Below are positions 47,031 to 59,211 of a DNA stretch of 64,000 bases, one piece after another. The position numbers and the translations under genes were made by a program. The DNA comes from Verticillium longisporum. Taxonomy: Eukaryota; Ascomycota; Sordariomycetes; Glomerellales; Plectosphaerellaceae. The stretch's first letter is position 1; each line of letters begins with the position of its first letter. The DNA is taken from assembly GCA_019188255.1 (NCBI GenBank), contig JAETXT010000008.1:3038001-3102000 (forward strand). The letters are read 5' to 3'. The notes beneath the pieces were generated by a model that was given only the letters and a program-made list of their open reading frames with translations, had not been told where the DNA came from and did not search any database.

Positions 47031-47437
47031 TGTGAGTGGCTCATGCTGGAGGGACAGGGAGGAAAGACTGGAGCCGTGGGTTGAGCTAGGCTGAACGCTC
47101 GGATCGGGTTCGAGTCCAAGGTCTGAATGCCATGATGTCAGATGCAGCTCTGAATCTCTTTGGTGATGAGCTAATGACAGCCCGACTGAGATGATACCTG
47201 GCCATGGGAAACACTGAAACTGGTTCACCTCGGCCTGTCATTTGAGCACTGGGCTGCTTTTCTGCCCAAGCTTTGATCAGAGCCAGGCCCATGTGGGGGT
47301 AAGCTGAGTTAGGGCGAAGGTATTTTTTTCTTTTCTTTTTCTCTTCAGTACCTAGGGATAGCTGCGAATGACTTCAGAATGCCTGCTGTTCCAGGGGACC
47401 CTGTCTGAAGAGAAAGGCCTGAAGAGACGGAGCGACT

Positions 47438-47497
47438 CACAAAGAGTGACAGAGAACTCACAAGAGTGACAGAGAACTCACAAGAGTGACAGAGAAA
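47438..47497. repeat. 20-base tandem repeat, about three copies
   Basis: Unit ACAAGAGTGACAGAGAACTC is repeated with little change; the first copy differs by AAAGAG. Non-coding, upstream of the forkhead gene. Confidence 0.85.
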
Positions 47498-50400
47498 GTG
47501 GAGGCAGAGAGGAGGACGAGGATTTGGATCACCATGGCGTCATTGGCTCGTCCTGGGTCTCGGCAGTGCAGCCTGGCGGTCCCAAGGTTCCATTCGCTCC
47601 GTTTGCTCCATATCTCAATCGGCTCCATCTGCCGGGGTGGAGGGGAGGGGAGGGGGACACAGCGTTCTGCCATCTCCCGTGTCGCCCCGTCTGCAGTGGT
47701 ACGTTGGCGATTCACGCTGGTGACCTTGGGAAGGGTCTGGAAAGGGGTCTCTGGGAAGGGGAGAGAAACGCGAAAACCTAGCAGGCTGGGTCACGTCTGT
47801 CCAACCATCCCAGGGCAGCGCCAATAGCTGCTGGCACGCGGTCGTCGGCACAATGAAACAGAAGCCCTGGGGGAAGTAACCCAGCCCGAGCCGGCGTGCC
47901 AGGCTCACAAAGGAAAGAGAGAGAAAAAAAGGACTGCTAAAAATGGGCGCCCGGTAGTGGTTTGTCACGGGCATTCCGAATGATGAGTTAGTGGTGGTGG
48001 TGGCCTGTGGTGGAGTTGTAGAGGGGCAGGTTGGCCCGAGGGCAGCCCGGTACGGCGAGACCACTGGGTGTTGAGCTGAGGCGCTGCTGGGCCTCTCCGC
48101 TGGACAGGAATTACACCAAGTCATGCGGGGTTCATACTCTGAGCCGTGGCGAGGAGGCCTTCCCATCGACAAAGAACATGCCCATGTGTCATGACGATCA
48201 ATGTCCCTCTGTGAATCAGGCACCTGTCTTCCTGTCTTTGCCATTGGGGATGACGTGAAGTCGGGATTAAGACAGACAGACCCGAATCTCGAATCTCACA
48301 TGTCAGCAGATGGGCGGCCAAGTCAGGTACCAGAGTCGCTGGATGAGGTCCAATGGGCGAATCAGAAATTGCACTTCGCATGCAGGGAAGGTGCGGCGGG
48401 GTTCATTGGCTGACGTCAAACGGAGACGTCCCATTGGTCCGGAATGTAAACAACTGGGCGCGTCGACGCGTCTCGGCGGCGCGTCACAGGCCGACTTCAC
48501 GGCCTCGAGGCGGCCTCGAGGCGGCCTTTGGTGCACTCGAGTGCATCTCGACACCGAGGCGAATCTGGCCACCAACTGGTCGGCCTTTGGCGCCCACAAC
48601 CACAGCCAATCATGCCCGAAACCCTTGCACGACGTGCAACATGGTCTTCTGTCGACGACTGCTAATCTGGTCTGGTCTCGTTAGTAGGCCAAGTCGGTCA
48701 TCACTCATCACGACGAAACTCGAGACGCGTCGACCAACACATGCAGCCTGCCCTTCCCCCTCTCTTCCGTCGCTGTCGATCCCAGCACTAGCAGCTGCCG
48801 ACGAGACGTGCGCAGGACAATCCCATTCCCACTGCGTCCACTGATCGAGATGGCGCTCCATCATCCCAGCGTGCGGCACCACGCACGCGTCTGTCTTCAG
48901 CCTCTAGTAGCTAGACTCGAGGCTCAATCAGAAGGGCTTGGCTGCTAGTTCAGATAAGCCCGATCAGCGAACGCCTCTCAAAACCTACGATACCGCTTAG
49001 CACCATCTTGGCTTCGATACACTCCCCCCCCTCGTACTGCGTGCCGGTGTCCATTCGCCCGCAGTGTGAGCGTGGCGTGAGGGGCACCAACGCCCTCAAC
49101 TATTCATCGCTGTGACCGAGTGTAGTACCAAGTCGCTAGTCTGGTTAACGATCTGTCGAGGACCGAAAAAAAACAACTAAAAAAAAACTAAAGGCCGCTG
49201 ACTGCCCTCCTCGCCCGAATTTCCGCCGCAGAATCAATTTTTTTTCCCCTCTTGCTCTCAAACAAATTTCCAGAATCCAGCCTTCACAAGGCACCTGAGC
49301 CACTCCACTCTGCCGCCCACTTCACGGCCATCCCCCCTCCCCGGAGCTCGGGCCATCATCCATCATCCGTCGCCCATCGAGCGTGCCAGCAGCGTACCAG
49401 CAGCGTACCAGCGTGCCAACGCCAAAGCGCGTCCAGCTCTTCGTCTCGCGCGCCCACACCTTCCCAGTGCCACGACCCCCGGCCCAGGCTCCATCCCTGT
49501 CGCGCCCGGCCTCGCTCCTGCCCTGACCTGGCTTGCCTGGCCTGCTCTTCGTGTCAGCCCGCGGCGTGCTCGCCCAATCGTCGATCCCCGCTCTCTCCCT
49601 CGCCCCACCGGACCTGCGTGCTTGGGACCTTGCAACCACTGGCTCTGCCGTCTTTTTCGGGCAAGTCACGTCTGCCTCTGGCTGGCTGACCACCTCACCA
49701 GGCCCTGGCTGGTATCATCATCCCCACCCATCCAGGAAGCAGCAAGTCGGTCGAGTACCAAGGAAGAGTAGGTAGGAACCAGGAAGTAGCACCATAGCAA
49801 GGCGCGGCCCAGTCAAGCACTGGCACTGAAGCAGGTAGTACCTAGCTAGGAGGAAGGCGCGCACCCACCCACCTTCCACCTCCCACGGCTCGCGCTTGCC
49901 CACGCTCTCATAGGCTCCGGCGCGCCCTCTGGATCATCCACGTCCACACCCTCTCCACATCCACTCTTCACTCCCGCTTCTCCGTTTGCTCTTTCCCGTC
50001 CTGCAGCTCTCCTCCTCCCCTCTTTTCACCACCACCACCCCATCCCGTTTCCCAAACCTCCAACGACCGAATCTGTCTCTCAACCTTTCGACTCCTTCGA
50101 CTTGGACTTCTCCCAACAAAACTTTCGCCTTGCATCTTGGCTGCTGACACCAACGCGCCTTCAACCCATCCTCGACTGCTCGCACTCACCAACACGTCTT
50201 TCCACTTATCGCCACGACCGCCAACTGCCCACTGTCCTCGACACATGCGCGCGCGCGCCCTTCGATCAACCTAGTGAACCACGCACCATCCCAACACGTT
50301 CTGCTCAAACCACGTCCGAGATCGTGATCCATCCAACCTGCTTCGCACATCGCCCACCCCCATGGTCACAGAGAGCCCCTTGCTTCCACGACCCACCCGT

Positions 50401-50734
50401 CATTTCCAGAGACGAAAGACCCAGGTGAGCACATGAATCTCTTCTTTGAACCGACCCTCCCTTGATCATGCATCTCTGCCTCCCCACCCCCCAAGCCGCA
50501 AGCACAAGAATCCAGGAACACGGCCCGCCAACGCTGGTTCCTGCTTGATTAAACGCCCTGCCCTCTCCCTCGACATATTAGACCCGGGCCTCCGCACCCT
50601 AGCTAACCCAGAACCCTCCAAAGCCGACACCCCTGTGTTATCGATCAAGCCTCACCAATTCCTTCGTCTGCTAGCTGCTAGACGTCCCGACGCCAAACGC
50701 TTCTCCTACCCCGATCATCCGTGGTCGAGTCGAC

Positions 50735-52978
50735 ATGGCCAGACCGACACGTCTTGCCGGCGGCGCCCAGGACAACTTTCAGATCTTCCGTGACGACTAC
50801 TACGAAAATTTAACCCCCATGATGAGCCACGCACCAATGCCCGCCGTGGCCAAGCCTCCTCGTAGGCCCCTCGCCTCCTCCAACAGCAACGTCGTCCTCA
50901 ACCCCCCTTCCTCCTCCTCGTTCCGACAGTCGCCCGTCAAGGGTGCTCACATGAACAGCGCGCCACTGAACTCGCTGCAACCCGCACAGAGCAACCGCCT
51001 CGGCATGGTCACAATGGCACCGCCATCCTCCAAGTCTGCCAACACGGACTCTCTTCAGAAGAAACCCTATCTCTCCAAGTTTAAGACGGTCGCCCAAAAA
51101 CCCGTGACCGACGCGAGCTTCAACTACGGCAAGGAAAACGTGCAACCGCAACTGTTCCCTGCGCCTCCAACGATGAACTTTGACGCGTACTTTGTCCCGA
51201 CGCAGAAGACGCCTGGAAAACGTGGATTGATGGATGCCGCTCCTATCAAGGAGGCAAGACCTGTGAAGAAGGCAAAGCTGGACGAATTTGGTCTCCCACC
51301 CTACGACTCCTTCCCGCCCATCACCGATGACGGCAACAAGCCCGGACACAGCTATGCGCAGCTGATTGGAATGGCCATTCTGCGATCGCCCCTCAGGCGC
51401 CTTACCTTGGCCCAGATCTACAAATGGATCTCGGACACCTTCAGATTCTACAAGGCCGAAGACGCCGGCTGGCAGAACAGCATCCGCCACAACCTCAGTC
51501 TTCACAAGGCCTTCATCAAGGTTGAGCGGCCCAAGGACGACCCGGGCAAGGGCAACTACTGGACCATTCAGACAGGCATGGAGCAGCAGTTCATCAAGGA
51601 GAAGCCCACACGTAAAACGGCCTCCACGGCCGAGAACCTGCCCGTCATGTCTACCCGCCTCGAACCCTCTCGCCCCGTCTCGATGCCTCTTCCCGAACCA
51701 ACGCTGCCCCCGCCTGCGCCCGTCAGCCGCGCCACGCTGCCCCCGCTCCCGACGTCGCAGGCCACCCTGCCCGCCGAGATGTCGTCGGATGCCACGATTC
51801 CCATCTCCGATCCTGCCGGACCCGAAGACGCCGCCGACAAGGGCCCAGAGTCGGAGGCGCAGTTTGAGCGTCACCTGTACTCACCCATGCCTGCCGCCAT
51901 GCACTCGTCCCCTCCTGTCCCTCGCCACATGGGCTCACAAAGCCGCACGCCGCCTCCCGCAGCGCGTTTTTTGGCTACATCGTCCATCAACCGCTCACAC
52001 AAGCGCAAGTTTGCTTCCATGGACGACAGTGGCTACATTTCTTCTCTCGAGTCCTCCGCCATGAGGTCCACGAAACCCGGCCTGCTGACATCTGAGGCTG
52101 ACCGCCCTCGCTCCAAGCGTGGCCGCACCAGCCGCGAGGGCCGCGCCGAGACGGAAATCGCCAGGCTCCGCGCTTCCTCCTACGACAGCCCCAGCAAGGG
52201 ACGCTCGTACAACGCTCTGCCTCCTCCTTCTTCATCTCCCTTCCGGACCACCGAAGGGCAGATGCTCCCGCCTCTGACACCCGCCATGAAGCTGAAGGCT
52301 CCGCAACGTGCGCCGCCCTCGGCCTCGCCGAACACCAACCTGCAGATTCACCGCGACCAGGTCCGTGCCATGTTGCAATCACCGCTACGCAAGATGACAG
52401 GCGCTGGCGACGAGAACACGCCTTGGAGTCCTGCTTTCAATCTCGAGCACTCGTTGTACGATTTCAACAGCATGAACTATCCTGACCTCGACCTCTGGCA
52501 GGACCTGGACGAAGGCATGTTTGCCGGTGCAGCCGCCTATGAGTCGCCCTGCAAGAAGTCGACCAAGCGCCCCCGCATTGAGCGTACCCAGTCGGCGAGT
52601 GCTCTGGCCGACCTAACCAGTGCGCCCAACGGCGCTGCGGTTACTTCGACACCTTTCCTCAAGGGATCCGAAGCCATCACCTGGGAGACGCCGAGCAAGG
52701 TGTTCATGGGACTTGACTCGTCACCCTCCAAGCCTTACAGCATGCAGTCACCTAGCAAGCGCGCTTCCCCGCCCAAGATGGGCTCCCTTTACGATATGCC
52801 TCCCGATGGCTTCTTCCCCAACATTCTTGACGACCCCAGCTTCCTCATGGAGGACAGCGAAAACTACCCCCTCGACATGTGCCAGGGCTTTCAGAAGATC
52901 GGCTCGGGCTCTCAATCAACAGAGACCAAGGCGTCTACGAAGCCTGGACTCCCACGGAGCTACACTACCCGCTTCTAA
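50735..52978 (+). CDS. forkhead transcription factor
   Basis: Nuclear DNA-binding protein of the forkhead (winged helix) class. One exon codes 747 residues. The forkhead domain spans about residues 201-281: [31 protein letters not shown], then the recognition helix region [15 protein letters not shown] and wing GKGNYWTI. The N-terminal part has short basic and Pro/Ser-rich stretches including YGKENVQP. The C-terminal half is Ser/Pro-rich with many SP/TP pairs ([20 protein letters not shown]), which are likely CDK sites. The layout resembles fungal Fkh/Sep1/Hcm1 cell-cycle factors, but I cannot choose among them. No FHA domain is visible, which argues against a Fkh1/Fkh2 ortholog. The ATG at 50735 is preceded by a long pyrimidine-rich leader. 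Confidence 0.92.
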   Translation: MARPTRLAGGAQDNFQIFRDDYYENLTPMMSHAPMPAVAKPPRRPLASSNSNVVLNPPSSSSFRQSPVKGAHMNSAPLNSLQPAQSNRLGMVTMAPPSSKSANTDSLQKKPYLSKFKTVAQKPVTDASFNYGKENVQPQLFPAPPTMNFDAYFVPTQKTPGKRGLMDAAPIKEARPVKKAKLDEFGLPPYDSFPPITDDGNKPGHSYAQLIGMAILRSPLRRLTLAQIYKWISDTFRFYKAEDAGWQNSIRHNLSLHKAFIKVERPKDDPGKGNYWTIQTGMEQQFIKEKPTRKTASTAENLPVMSTRLEPSRPVSMPLPEPTLPPPAPVSRATLPPLPTSQATLPAEMSSDATIPISDPAGPEDAADKGPESEAQFERHLYSPMPAAMHSSPPVPRHMGSQSRTPPPAARFLATSSINRSHKRKFASMDDSGYISSLESSAMRSTKPGLLTSEADRPRSKRGRTSREGRAETEIARLRASSYDSPSKGRSYNALPPPSSSPFRTTEGQMLPPLTPAMKLKAPQRAPPSASPNTNLQIHRDQVRAMLQSPLRKMTGAGDENTPWSPAFNLEHSLYDFNSMNYPDLDLWQDLDEGMFAGAAAYESPCKKSTKRPRIERTQSASALADLTSAPNGAAVTSTPFLKGSEAITWETPSKVFMGLDSSPSKPYSMQSPSKRASPPKMGSLYDMPPDGFFPNILDDPSFLMEDSENYPLDMCQGFQKIGSGSQSTETKASTKPGLPRSYTTRF

Positions 52979-54422
52979 CAAGCGTGTAGAGCCTTGATCT
53001 GAAAAACGGTGAAGGGAGCTGCGCATTTTGCCCGGCCTCCGCTGGAGATGGACGCTACTTTTTTTTTTTTACGACGCAACGAGACAGACAGCACTCGCGA
53101 CACCCTCAAAGGATGAAATGCTTCCATGGGGACGGGAAGCAGGGCCGGCCCACACTATTAGAGAGTGCCGAATGGGCTTCGCGGCTTTCCCTGCTGCCTA
53201 TGATACTTTCCTTAACTATTCCGAGTAATGACGATAATGACGGACGGAGGAGACGCACAAACACTTGAGTATGGCTCGATGGATGGATTGCATGACGCAG
53301 CACGCACGGAAGCACGGAAGCACGGAAATTTGATTTTTTTGTATGTTTGATTTTCTGGGGGCTTGTGGAACACTTGGACTCGCCTGTGTCTGGATCGGAT
53401 GAACGGCTGGCGTTTGCGGTTCTGGCTGGTCTGCGTTTGGCTAGGCAAGGAAAGGACTCGGATAGGCAACGGTGATACCATCGCTGGATGTGTACAGCTG
53501 CATTCTACGGATGGGGTAGTTTACTTGTCTTACACGTTGACTGATTATGTTGACTACGGTTTTCCTCTCGTATTGGATTTGGTGCGGAGTACCCTGTTTT
53601 GACTTGATGATGTGATGTGATTTGGACGTCTGTGGGCTTGACATGTCCGCGGTTGACTCGATCCTGATCACTTGACACGATCTACTAGCGACTTGACATT
53701 GGGCGGCCTGACTCCCCCCCTTGCTTTCGAAATCGACGCTACAGAGCCCCGAGTCCACTCGCACCTCACTCAGCCGCTTGGTGACACGTCGGACGCCACC
53801 AGACGCCCCATCACCCACGCGGCTCGACGCAAGTATTCAATAGCTTTTCAGCAGCAGCGACCAGTTCCTGCACGGTTCATGCACGTGGGGGAGTGAACAA
53901 ACGGGTCTCGACTTCTCTCTCTCTCGCTCATGCTCGCGCACCCAGGGTCTGTCTCGGCGTTATGGAAGGGGTATCTTTGTTCAAAGCACGGGCTCAGCAC
54001 GCGGCGTGGCCTCTCTATAGAGTGATTGTTTAACCAAACCCAAAAAAAAAAAAAAAAAGGCACGCAAAAGCAAAATCGCGCCGCAAGGGACGCCCACCTG
54101 CGAACGCCTGGTTCCCCTCGGAATCCGGACAAAAGAAAAGATGACGAGAGATGAATGGGGCAGGCCCGTGGAGCATGTCGTGGGGGTCCCTTGGTTATTT
54201 CCGAGTGTGTCGATGGTGTCGTCGTTTGGAGTTCGAGCGATGCAAAGGAAACAAGGTGCCCTTGGTCGTGGTATCGATTTGCAGCCTTGGTGCAGCCTTG
54301 AATGCTGGCTTCAGATAGGCTTGAATGCTGGCTTCAGACAGCCTTGAATGCTGGCTTCAGACACCCTCGACGACACCCCCACGTCACATCGCCTCACGAC
54401 AAGCACGCCAACCAGCTCGCCC
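52979..54422. other. spacer, forkhead 3' side to atg101 3' side
   Basis: Convergent region. Includes a T run near 53059-53069, an A run of about 16 near 54042-54058 and a 23-base tandem repeat (listed). Frames are short. No gene supported. Confidence 0.5.
54295..54363. repeat. three tandem 23-base units
   Basis: Units at 54295-54317, 54318-54340 and 54341-54363 share the core CTTGAATGCTGGCTTCAGA and differ by only one or two bases. Located 60 bases past the atg101 stop codon, so possibly in its 3' untranslated part. Confidence 0.92.
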
Positions 54423-55230
54423 TCAGTAAATGCCCATGCGCGAGGCCCAGCCGCCGCTCTCCTTCTGGTTGACGCTGATCGTATAGGGAAAGGGATTCGC
54501 GCCCTGGGCCGTGATGGGCGGGATATGGTCCTTGTGAGCGTTGGCGTGCGTGACGATTTTCATAACGGTCGTGAGGAGGGTCTGCTCCATGGCCTTGCGG
54601 ACTTTTGCGCGTTCTGCTCAAGGGTCAGCACGACAGCCATCGACTGGGAGCAGCTTGGCTCCGAAGAAGAAGACGCCGAGCGGAGAGGAACGTACCGCTC
54701 TCGGTCCGCGGCTCGGCGACGGTGACCCGCACCGTCCACGTCTCCCAGCAGACCTCGTCGTCGCCGCCGCGGCCGACGAGCCAGGCCTTGCGGCGGCGGC
54801 GCTCGAAGAACTGCACCGTCACTTGGCCGCGGCCGTCGGCGGGGGCGGCGTCGAGGTGGCGCAGGCGCTGGTCGATGAGCGTCTCGAGCTCGACGTCGTC
54901 GACGTGCGGCAGCGTCAGGTCGAGGACGTCGCGGGTGCGGGGTGTCAGGGCGGGGAAGAAGCGGTGGAAGAAGATTGTGTGTAGGATTCCTATTTTCGGT
55001 CGTCTCTGGTCAGCGCGATGTACTTGAGAGTGCAGAGGGGGGATGCAGGCCGGGGGTTGTGGATGATAGATTGAGGCATCGAACGCAGCCATCGGAGCAT
55101 GACGCGGGGTCCGGTCGGGGAAACGGCGCAAGCGGCAAAAGAAAGCAGACATACCTTTGACGACATCGCGCACTGAGGCCGGGTCGGCGAAGGCGTCTAG
55201 CATGAATTCGGGAGGGCTTCGTTGATCCAT
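54423..55230 (-). CDS. atg101: Atg101 autophagy initiation protein
   Basis: HORMA-type subunit of the Atg1 kinase complex that pairs with Atg13 to start autophagosome formation; found in filamentous fungi and fission yeast but not in budding yeast. Exons on the minus strand 55230-55155, 54989-54696 and 54613-54423 give 186 residues, the family size. Marks in order: PPEFMLDAFADP, then across intron 1 GILHTIFFHRFFPALTP, DLTLPHVDDVELETLID, GQVTVQFFERRRRKAW, EVCWETWTVRVTV, and across intron 2 AMEQTLLTTVMKIVTHAN, DHIPPITAQGANPFPY. The start at MDQRSPPEF is chosen because relatives begin about there; the frame extends upstream to another Met (MSVFVTTSAAA), which would add 23 unconserved residues. 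It is divergent from the DUF1770 gene. Confidence 0.92.
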
Positions 55231-55643
55231 GGTCGTCGCGTCCAGTCTCTGTGTCGCCGGCGAGGGAGCAGCAGCAGAGGTCGTGACAAAGACGGACATG
55301 GCATTGGATGAGATGATGGAAGGACGGAGCGACAGACAGGCATGTGGGCAGGCGGGCAGGCGGGCAGGCGGGCAGGTGGGCAGGTGGGCACGGGAAGGGA
55401 TGAGGGGCGGGCGGGGTGGGGCGGAGGGACGCGATAAGGAATGCAAAGTCGAGATAGAGGGCCCCGAAAGCTGCGCAAGCTGCTTACGGCAATACAATGA
55501 CCTCAGACAGATGCACCTATCGGGTTCCCCCAGCCCGCGAACAACCGCGAAGCTCTAGACCACGTCCATTCGTGTGTGTATATGGTGTGCCACGACTATC
55601 AATCCCCTTCAAGAGCAGCCCTCCCAGAATCACATTGCCCGCC
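55231..55643. promoter_or_regulatory. divergent promoter, atg101 and DUF1770 gene
   Basis: Only 413 bases separate the two start codons. Holds an 8-base GCGGGCAG-type tandem repeat at about 55344-55390, near the atg101 side. A shared promoter is inferred from the layout. Confidence 0.5.
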
Positions 55644-56225
55644 ATGGACACTTCAATACCCACCCAGATCGCCGAGACGGTCCAGACAGCACACATCAAC
55701 CGCGCGCCCTCGCCGACCCACGACCTCAATCCCTCGACCGCCGCCTCCGAGAAGCGCCCCGTCGACATTGATCTTGACCTCGACTCGGCGTCTGATGACG
55801 GCATCGACAACCTCGAAGATGCCATTCCCTACAGCGTCCTCCGCCCGCGGCGTCGCTCCCACAATCTCCCGCCCATGCCCGACCTGCGCTTCGAGCAGAG
55901 CTACCTCAACAGTCTCGCCAAGGCACAGTCATGGCAGGGCGTGGCATGGATCACGACGAGGGACCAGGTGCGTGGCGCTCACGGGGGCATGCGTGAAGGG
56001 GAAACCATGCTCGACGCTTCCGGCAACGAGTGGGAGCAGTGCTGACACCTCAGTGGATAGGTCTTGATGCCGCTGGTGCAGGGCGTCGTGTACAACCTCT
56101 TCCTCCTCGGCTGGCAGAGCTGGAACCGCAACGCACAGATCCATGGGAGCTCCGTCGGCGCGAGGGTGCGTCGGTGGTGGTATGGCGTCAACAAGTGGGC
56201 GATACCCGCGCCAATCAGGAGGTAG
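55644..56225 (+). CDS. DUF1770 fungal protein
   Basis: Exons 55644-55967 and 56061-56225 give 162 residues. The acidic stretch VDIDLDLDSASDDGIDNL is followed by IPYSVLRPRRRSHNLPPMP, LRFEQSYLNSL and ITTRDQ, then across the intron VLMPLVQGVVYNLFLLGW and GARVRRWWYGVNKWAIP. This order is typical of the DUF1770 family of small fungal proteins, whose function is unknown. The C-terminal part is hydrophobic and aromatic and may associate with a membrane. Start chosen at 55644, the first Met ahead of the conserved part. Confidence 0.85.
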
Positions 56226-56590
56226 GGACCTCATCACAGGCCCGAAATGAAGGGCACATTCGGCCAGGCGGCCGCCGGTACGGCGATAGAGCACGGCCAG
56301 TATTCCAGCCAAGGCAAAGGGGCAAAGGGCAAAAGACCTGTATCCATAGCATGCTACTAAACACCATCGCTCATAGCGGTGTATTCTCTTCTAAGTCATG
56401 AAACAACCACGCACGCACCCTGCGGCACTGGTCGTCGTGATAATATCTGATTCGCCTTGATAGATAGGAGCCATCCCCGGGGCGCCTTGAGCTGCAGACA
56501 TCGTGAAAACACGGTAAGCCTCATCCGAACCGCCCGTCCTTTCCCCGTAAACGCCGTTCCACGCCTCGGTCAACAGAATGCTCCCATCAT
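56226..56590. other. convergent spacer
   Basis: 3' ends of the DUF1770 gene and of the WHIM gene. Nothing else seen. Confidence 0.5.
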
Positions 56591-58591
56591 TCAGAGAGCC
56601 GAACCATCATTCACAGGCCCTGCCGCGACGCTCTTCTCCGGGCTTCCCCTAAAAGCCAGGGACGTGGGACCCGGCAGAGCCACAATCTCAGGTTCCGGTG
56701 TGCGTTCCGTCTGCAAGCTCTTCGGTGTCGGGACCTTCTGGTCATCGGGCTTCTCGTGTCGAACTTCCTTCTTGCCTTCGGGAGAAGGAGTCAGATTTGT
56801 CGCCGTTGCTCCATCTTTAGGGTTTGGTCGCTTGACCTTGAGCTCCACTATTAGCTCCTGTCGCGGCCGGTCTTCGAGATCATCTTCCACCATGGCCTCG
56901 TCATCGTCGACATCGTCATCATCGTCCTCTTCGCTTTCCTCTGGCTGATGGTCGTCTGCCTCTTCCTCGTCGTCGCCAAGGTCAGGCTCGACGAGATCCC
57001 CCTCATCGTCCGTCTCATCGGCCGAGTAGCCTCGAGACCTGCTGCCCCGGGCCCTGCCATTACCGGCATAGTTGACTGCTGCCGATCGCCGGGGTCTGCC
57101 ATTGGCGTTGACGCCGCCGTCTTCCGGATCATCTCCTTGCACACTAGGCGCGGCACTGCTAGTGCCCTCAGCCTCCAGACGATTCGGCGCCCGTACTTGG
57201 CGGCCGCTCGCAGTCGTCAGGGGACCCGCCAGCTCGGTAGGCGTGTGTGTGCCGGTGTTACGAGTCGATCGGCGCGTAGAGTCGGTAAAAGAGCCATCCT
57301 CTTCGTCCGAGTAAGTGTACTTGACGCGCTTGCCACGTGTGCGCCCCTCGTACAGAGAGAAGCCAGGGGAAGGCCGTTTGAACCGATTCCTCTGCGCCTG
57401 GCGATATTCGCGTCTACGGCGTTTCTGGTTCTTGTCAGTAGCCGAACAAGAGAGGTCGGGCCTTGCTTGGCAGCTTACCTCTTCTGTAGCCTCGAACCTG
57501 GGAACGGCCGCAAGCATCTGTTGTGCAAGCTTCTTGGCTTTTGGACCACCATCCTTCGTCTGTAGCTTCTCGGCCAGTGCGTTCAGCTCTTCGATTGACC
57601 CAGCAACAGAGATCCAAACGCGGTTGAAGCTTGCTGGGTTGCCCTCGCGATAGACTCGGAAGGCCGTGTCATCCAGGCCCTCGACCAGAAAGTAGCGTCT
57701 CTTGTCACTATCAGAGCCCCATGGCTGGACGGAGAGTGGCTGGTTCATGTCGTCTTCGTGACGATTCTGTTTGTAAGACTTGGTGATGATGGCCTTGACA
57801 GCATCGGAGGCGGAGAGAGACCAGAGGATCAGGGCGCGAAGTATCTTGAGCTAGTGGAGCATGGTATCAGCAATGAGCTGTATCGAGGGAGGGCTCGTTT
57901 TACATACCCTCTGCACGTTGTTCATGTCGTTGAAGGTGACGCCGCCAGACAACGGGCTCTTGCCTTCCCATGCTCGAGGCCACTGGCTCTTGTGGCTACT
58001 GATGGCATCCTCCAACGCGCGCATGTAGTGGCCGGGCCTATGACCTGATTAACGATATTGAAGGGTACCGACTGGGGCAGGTGGCATACTTGACGTCCTG
58101 CTTGCGGTTGAGTAGCAGTCCGAGCACGGCGCACAGGAAGTTTTCAACTCGCTGGCCAGGCGGGCTGTCGCTGATATCAGTCTCGAGTTCTTGAGGGCCA
58201 AAGTTGGCAAGCGACTTGGGCATGGCTTCGTTGAATCGGCTTCGGAACATGACAATGAACTGGGAGCGCAATCGCGAATTAGCAATATGGCCTCGGGACT
58301 TTTGCGCAAGCGCGTATGTCGCGTCCATCGCGACAGGACATGCGACGCGCTGGATACATACAGCAATATCAGGGTTGTCGGCCAGAACGAATTCATGCGG
58401 AGGTGATGGCGATCGTTTACGGGGAGGCGGCGATGCCTCCTTCTTTGTCGTCGCTTTTTGCCCTTCGCAACCTTGGGGAAGAACTTCTGAATGCCTTTCT
58501 TGGGCGGCGAGGGAGGGTTGTCGGACTCCATGTCAGAAGGGGCTGGAGACAGCGAAGACAAAGATGAAAGGTCGGAAGAATCGTCCGCCAT
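56591..58591 (-). CDS. WHIM-domain chromatin protein, one apparent frameshift
   Basis: Probable nuclear protein related to the WHIM/DDT helical modules of ISWI-type remodeller subunits. Minus-strand exons 58591-58362, 58259-58090, 58037-57908, 57850-57479 and 57424-56591. The N terminus is Ser/Asp-rich, then basic. A DDT-like part (FIVMFRSRFNEAMPKSLANF) leads into a WHIM1-like block (YMRALEDAISSHKSQWPRAW, LKILRALILWSLSASDAVK) and a WHIM2-like block (QPWGSDSDKRRYFLVEG). A long tail follows with basic patches and a very acidic stretch rich in Asp/Glu. Exon 1 breaks frame at the A5 run (T5 at 58455-58459, + strand); one extra base gives 578 residues in all and lets exon 1 join at a good GTATGT donor. 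Partner ATPase unknown. Confidence 0.8.
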
Positions 58592-59211
58592 TTTGGCAGC
58601 GGTCAATTCTGATCCTGGCGCGTGGCAAGAGGTGGTGGGAGCAGGCACTTTCAGGTGATGGTGGAAGGAACGCGTTCGACGTGTCGGAGGAAGGTACGAC
58701 TTAATAGGTACAGTACCCAGCAGGTAGGCGCGGTGACGGGAGGTGGAGCTTCGGGGGTAAAGGGTAGGGGACGTGGTGATGGAGGAGAGAGAGAGGTCTC
58801 GGCCAGCCAGCCAGCCACCAGCCGATTCGACAACTACATGACCATGGCCCAGTTGAGCCGCACAGCCCAGGCAAGAAGCTGAGTGACCATAGCGCAGATG
58901 AGCGGCCTTCATCTAGCTGCTTTCTTGATGATGCATGTTAGGTTATCGCGAATTTGGGATCCAACACTATCCATGCGCTGACTGGCTGAACGATGGGGCT
59001 ACAGAAAGGCGATACCCCACCCAGGTCCTACACACGAAGTTGAACGACCACGTCTGGGAGAGTGGGGCACATGGGCAAGAAGTGCGCAGGTCACGTGGGC
59101 GGCACTGGCCCGTTTGGTTGCCCACAACTCTCTGAGAAAAATCGCTACCTTTGACCGAAATACCCTAACCTCCGTCCATCACCAACTCATTCCGCCGCAC
59201 AGGAAGTCAAG
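58592..59211. promoter_or_regulatory. divergent promoter, WHIM gene and rpl2
   Basis: 620 bases between start codons. The rpl2 side ends in a C/T/A-rich leader with TACCCTAACC about 50 bases before the ATG; CCCTAA-type boxes occur in promoters of ribosomal-protein genes in several fungi, but use here is not shown. Confidence 0.45.

Larger units (their letters stand above)
45148..50734. other. 5.6-kb gene-free region ahead of the forkhead gene
   Basis: Contains the pan1 3' flank, then mostly short frames, several small tandem repeats and, from about 49250 to 50734, C/T-rich sequence on the + strand with few G runs. That composition resembles a long promoter plus 5' leader of the forkhead gene. 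Long leaders with upstream frames are usual for fungal regulators, but no transcript start can be read. No separate gene or tRNA is supported. Confidence 0.5.

Noticed and set aside
47095..47130. tRNA-like GGTTCGAGTCC box
   Set aside because: The flanking bases do not pair into a T stem, and no acceptor, D or anticodon stem could be drawn around it.
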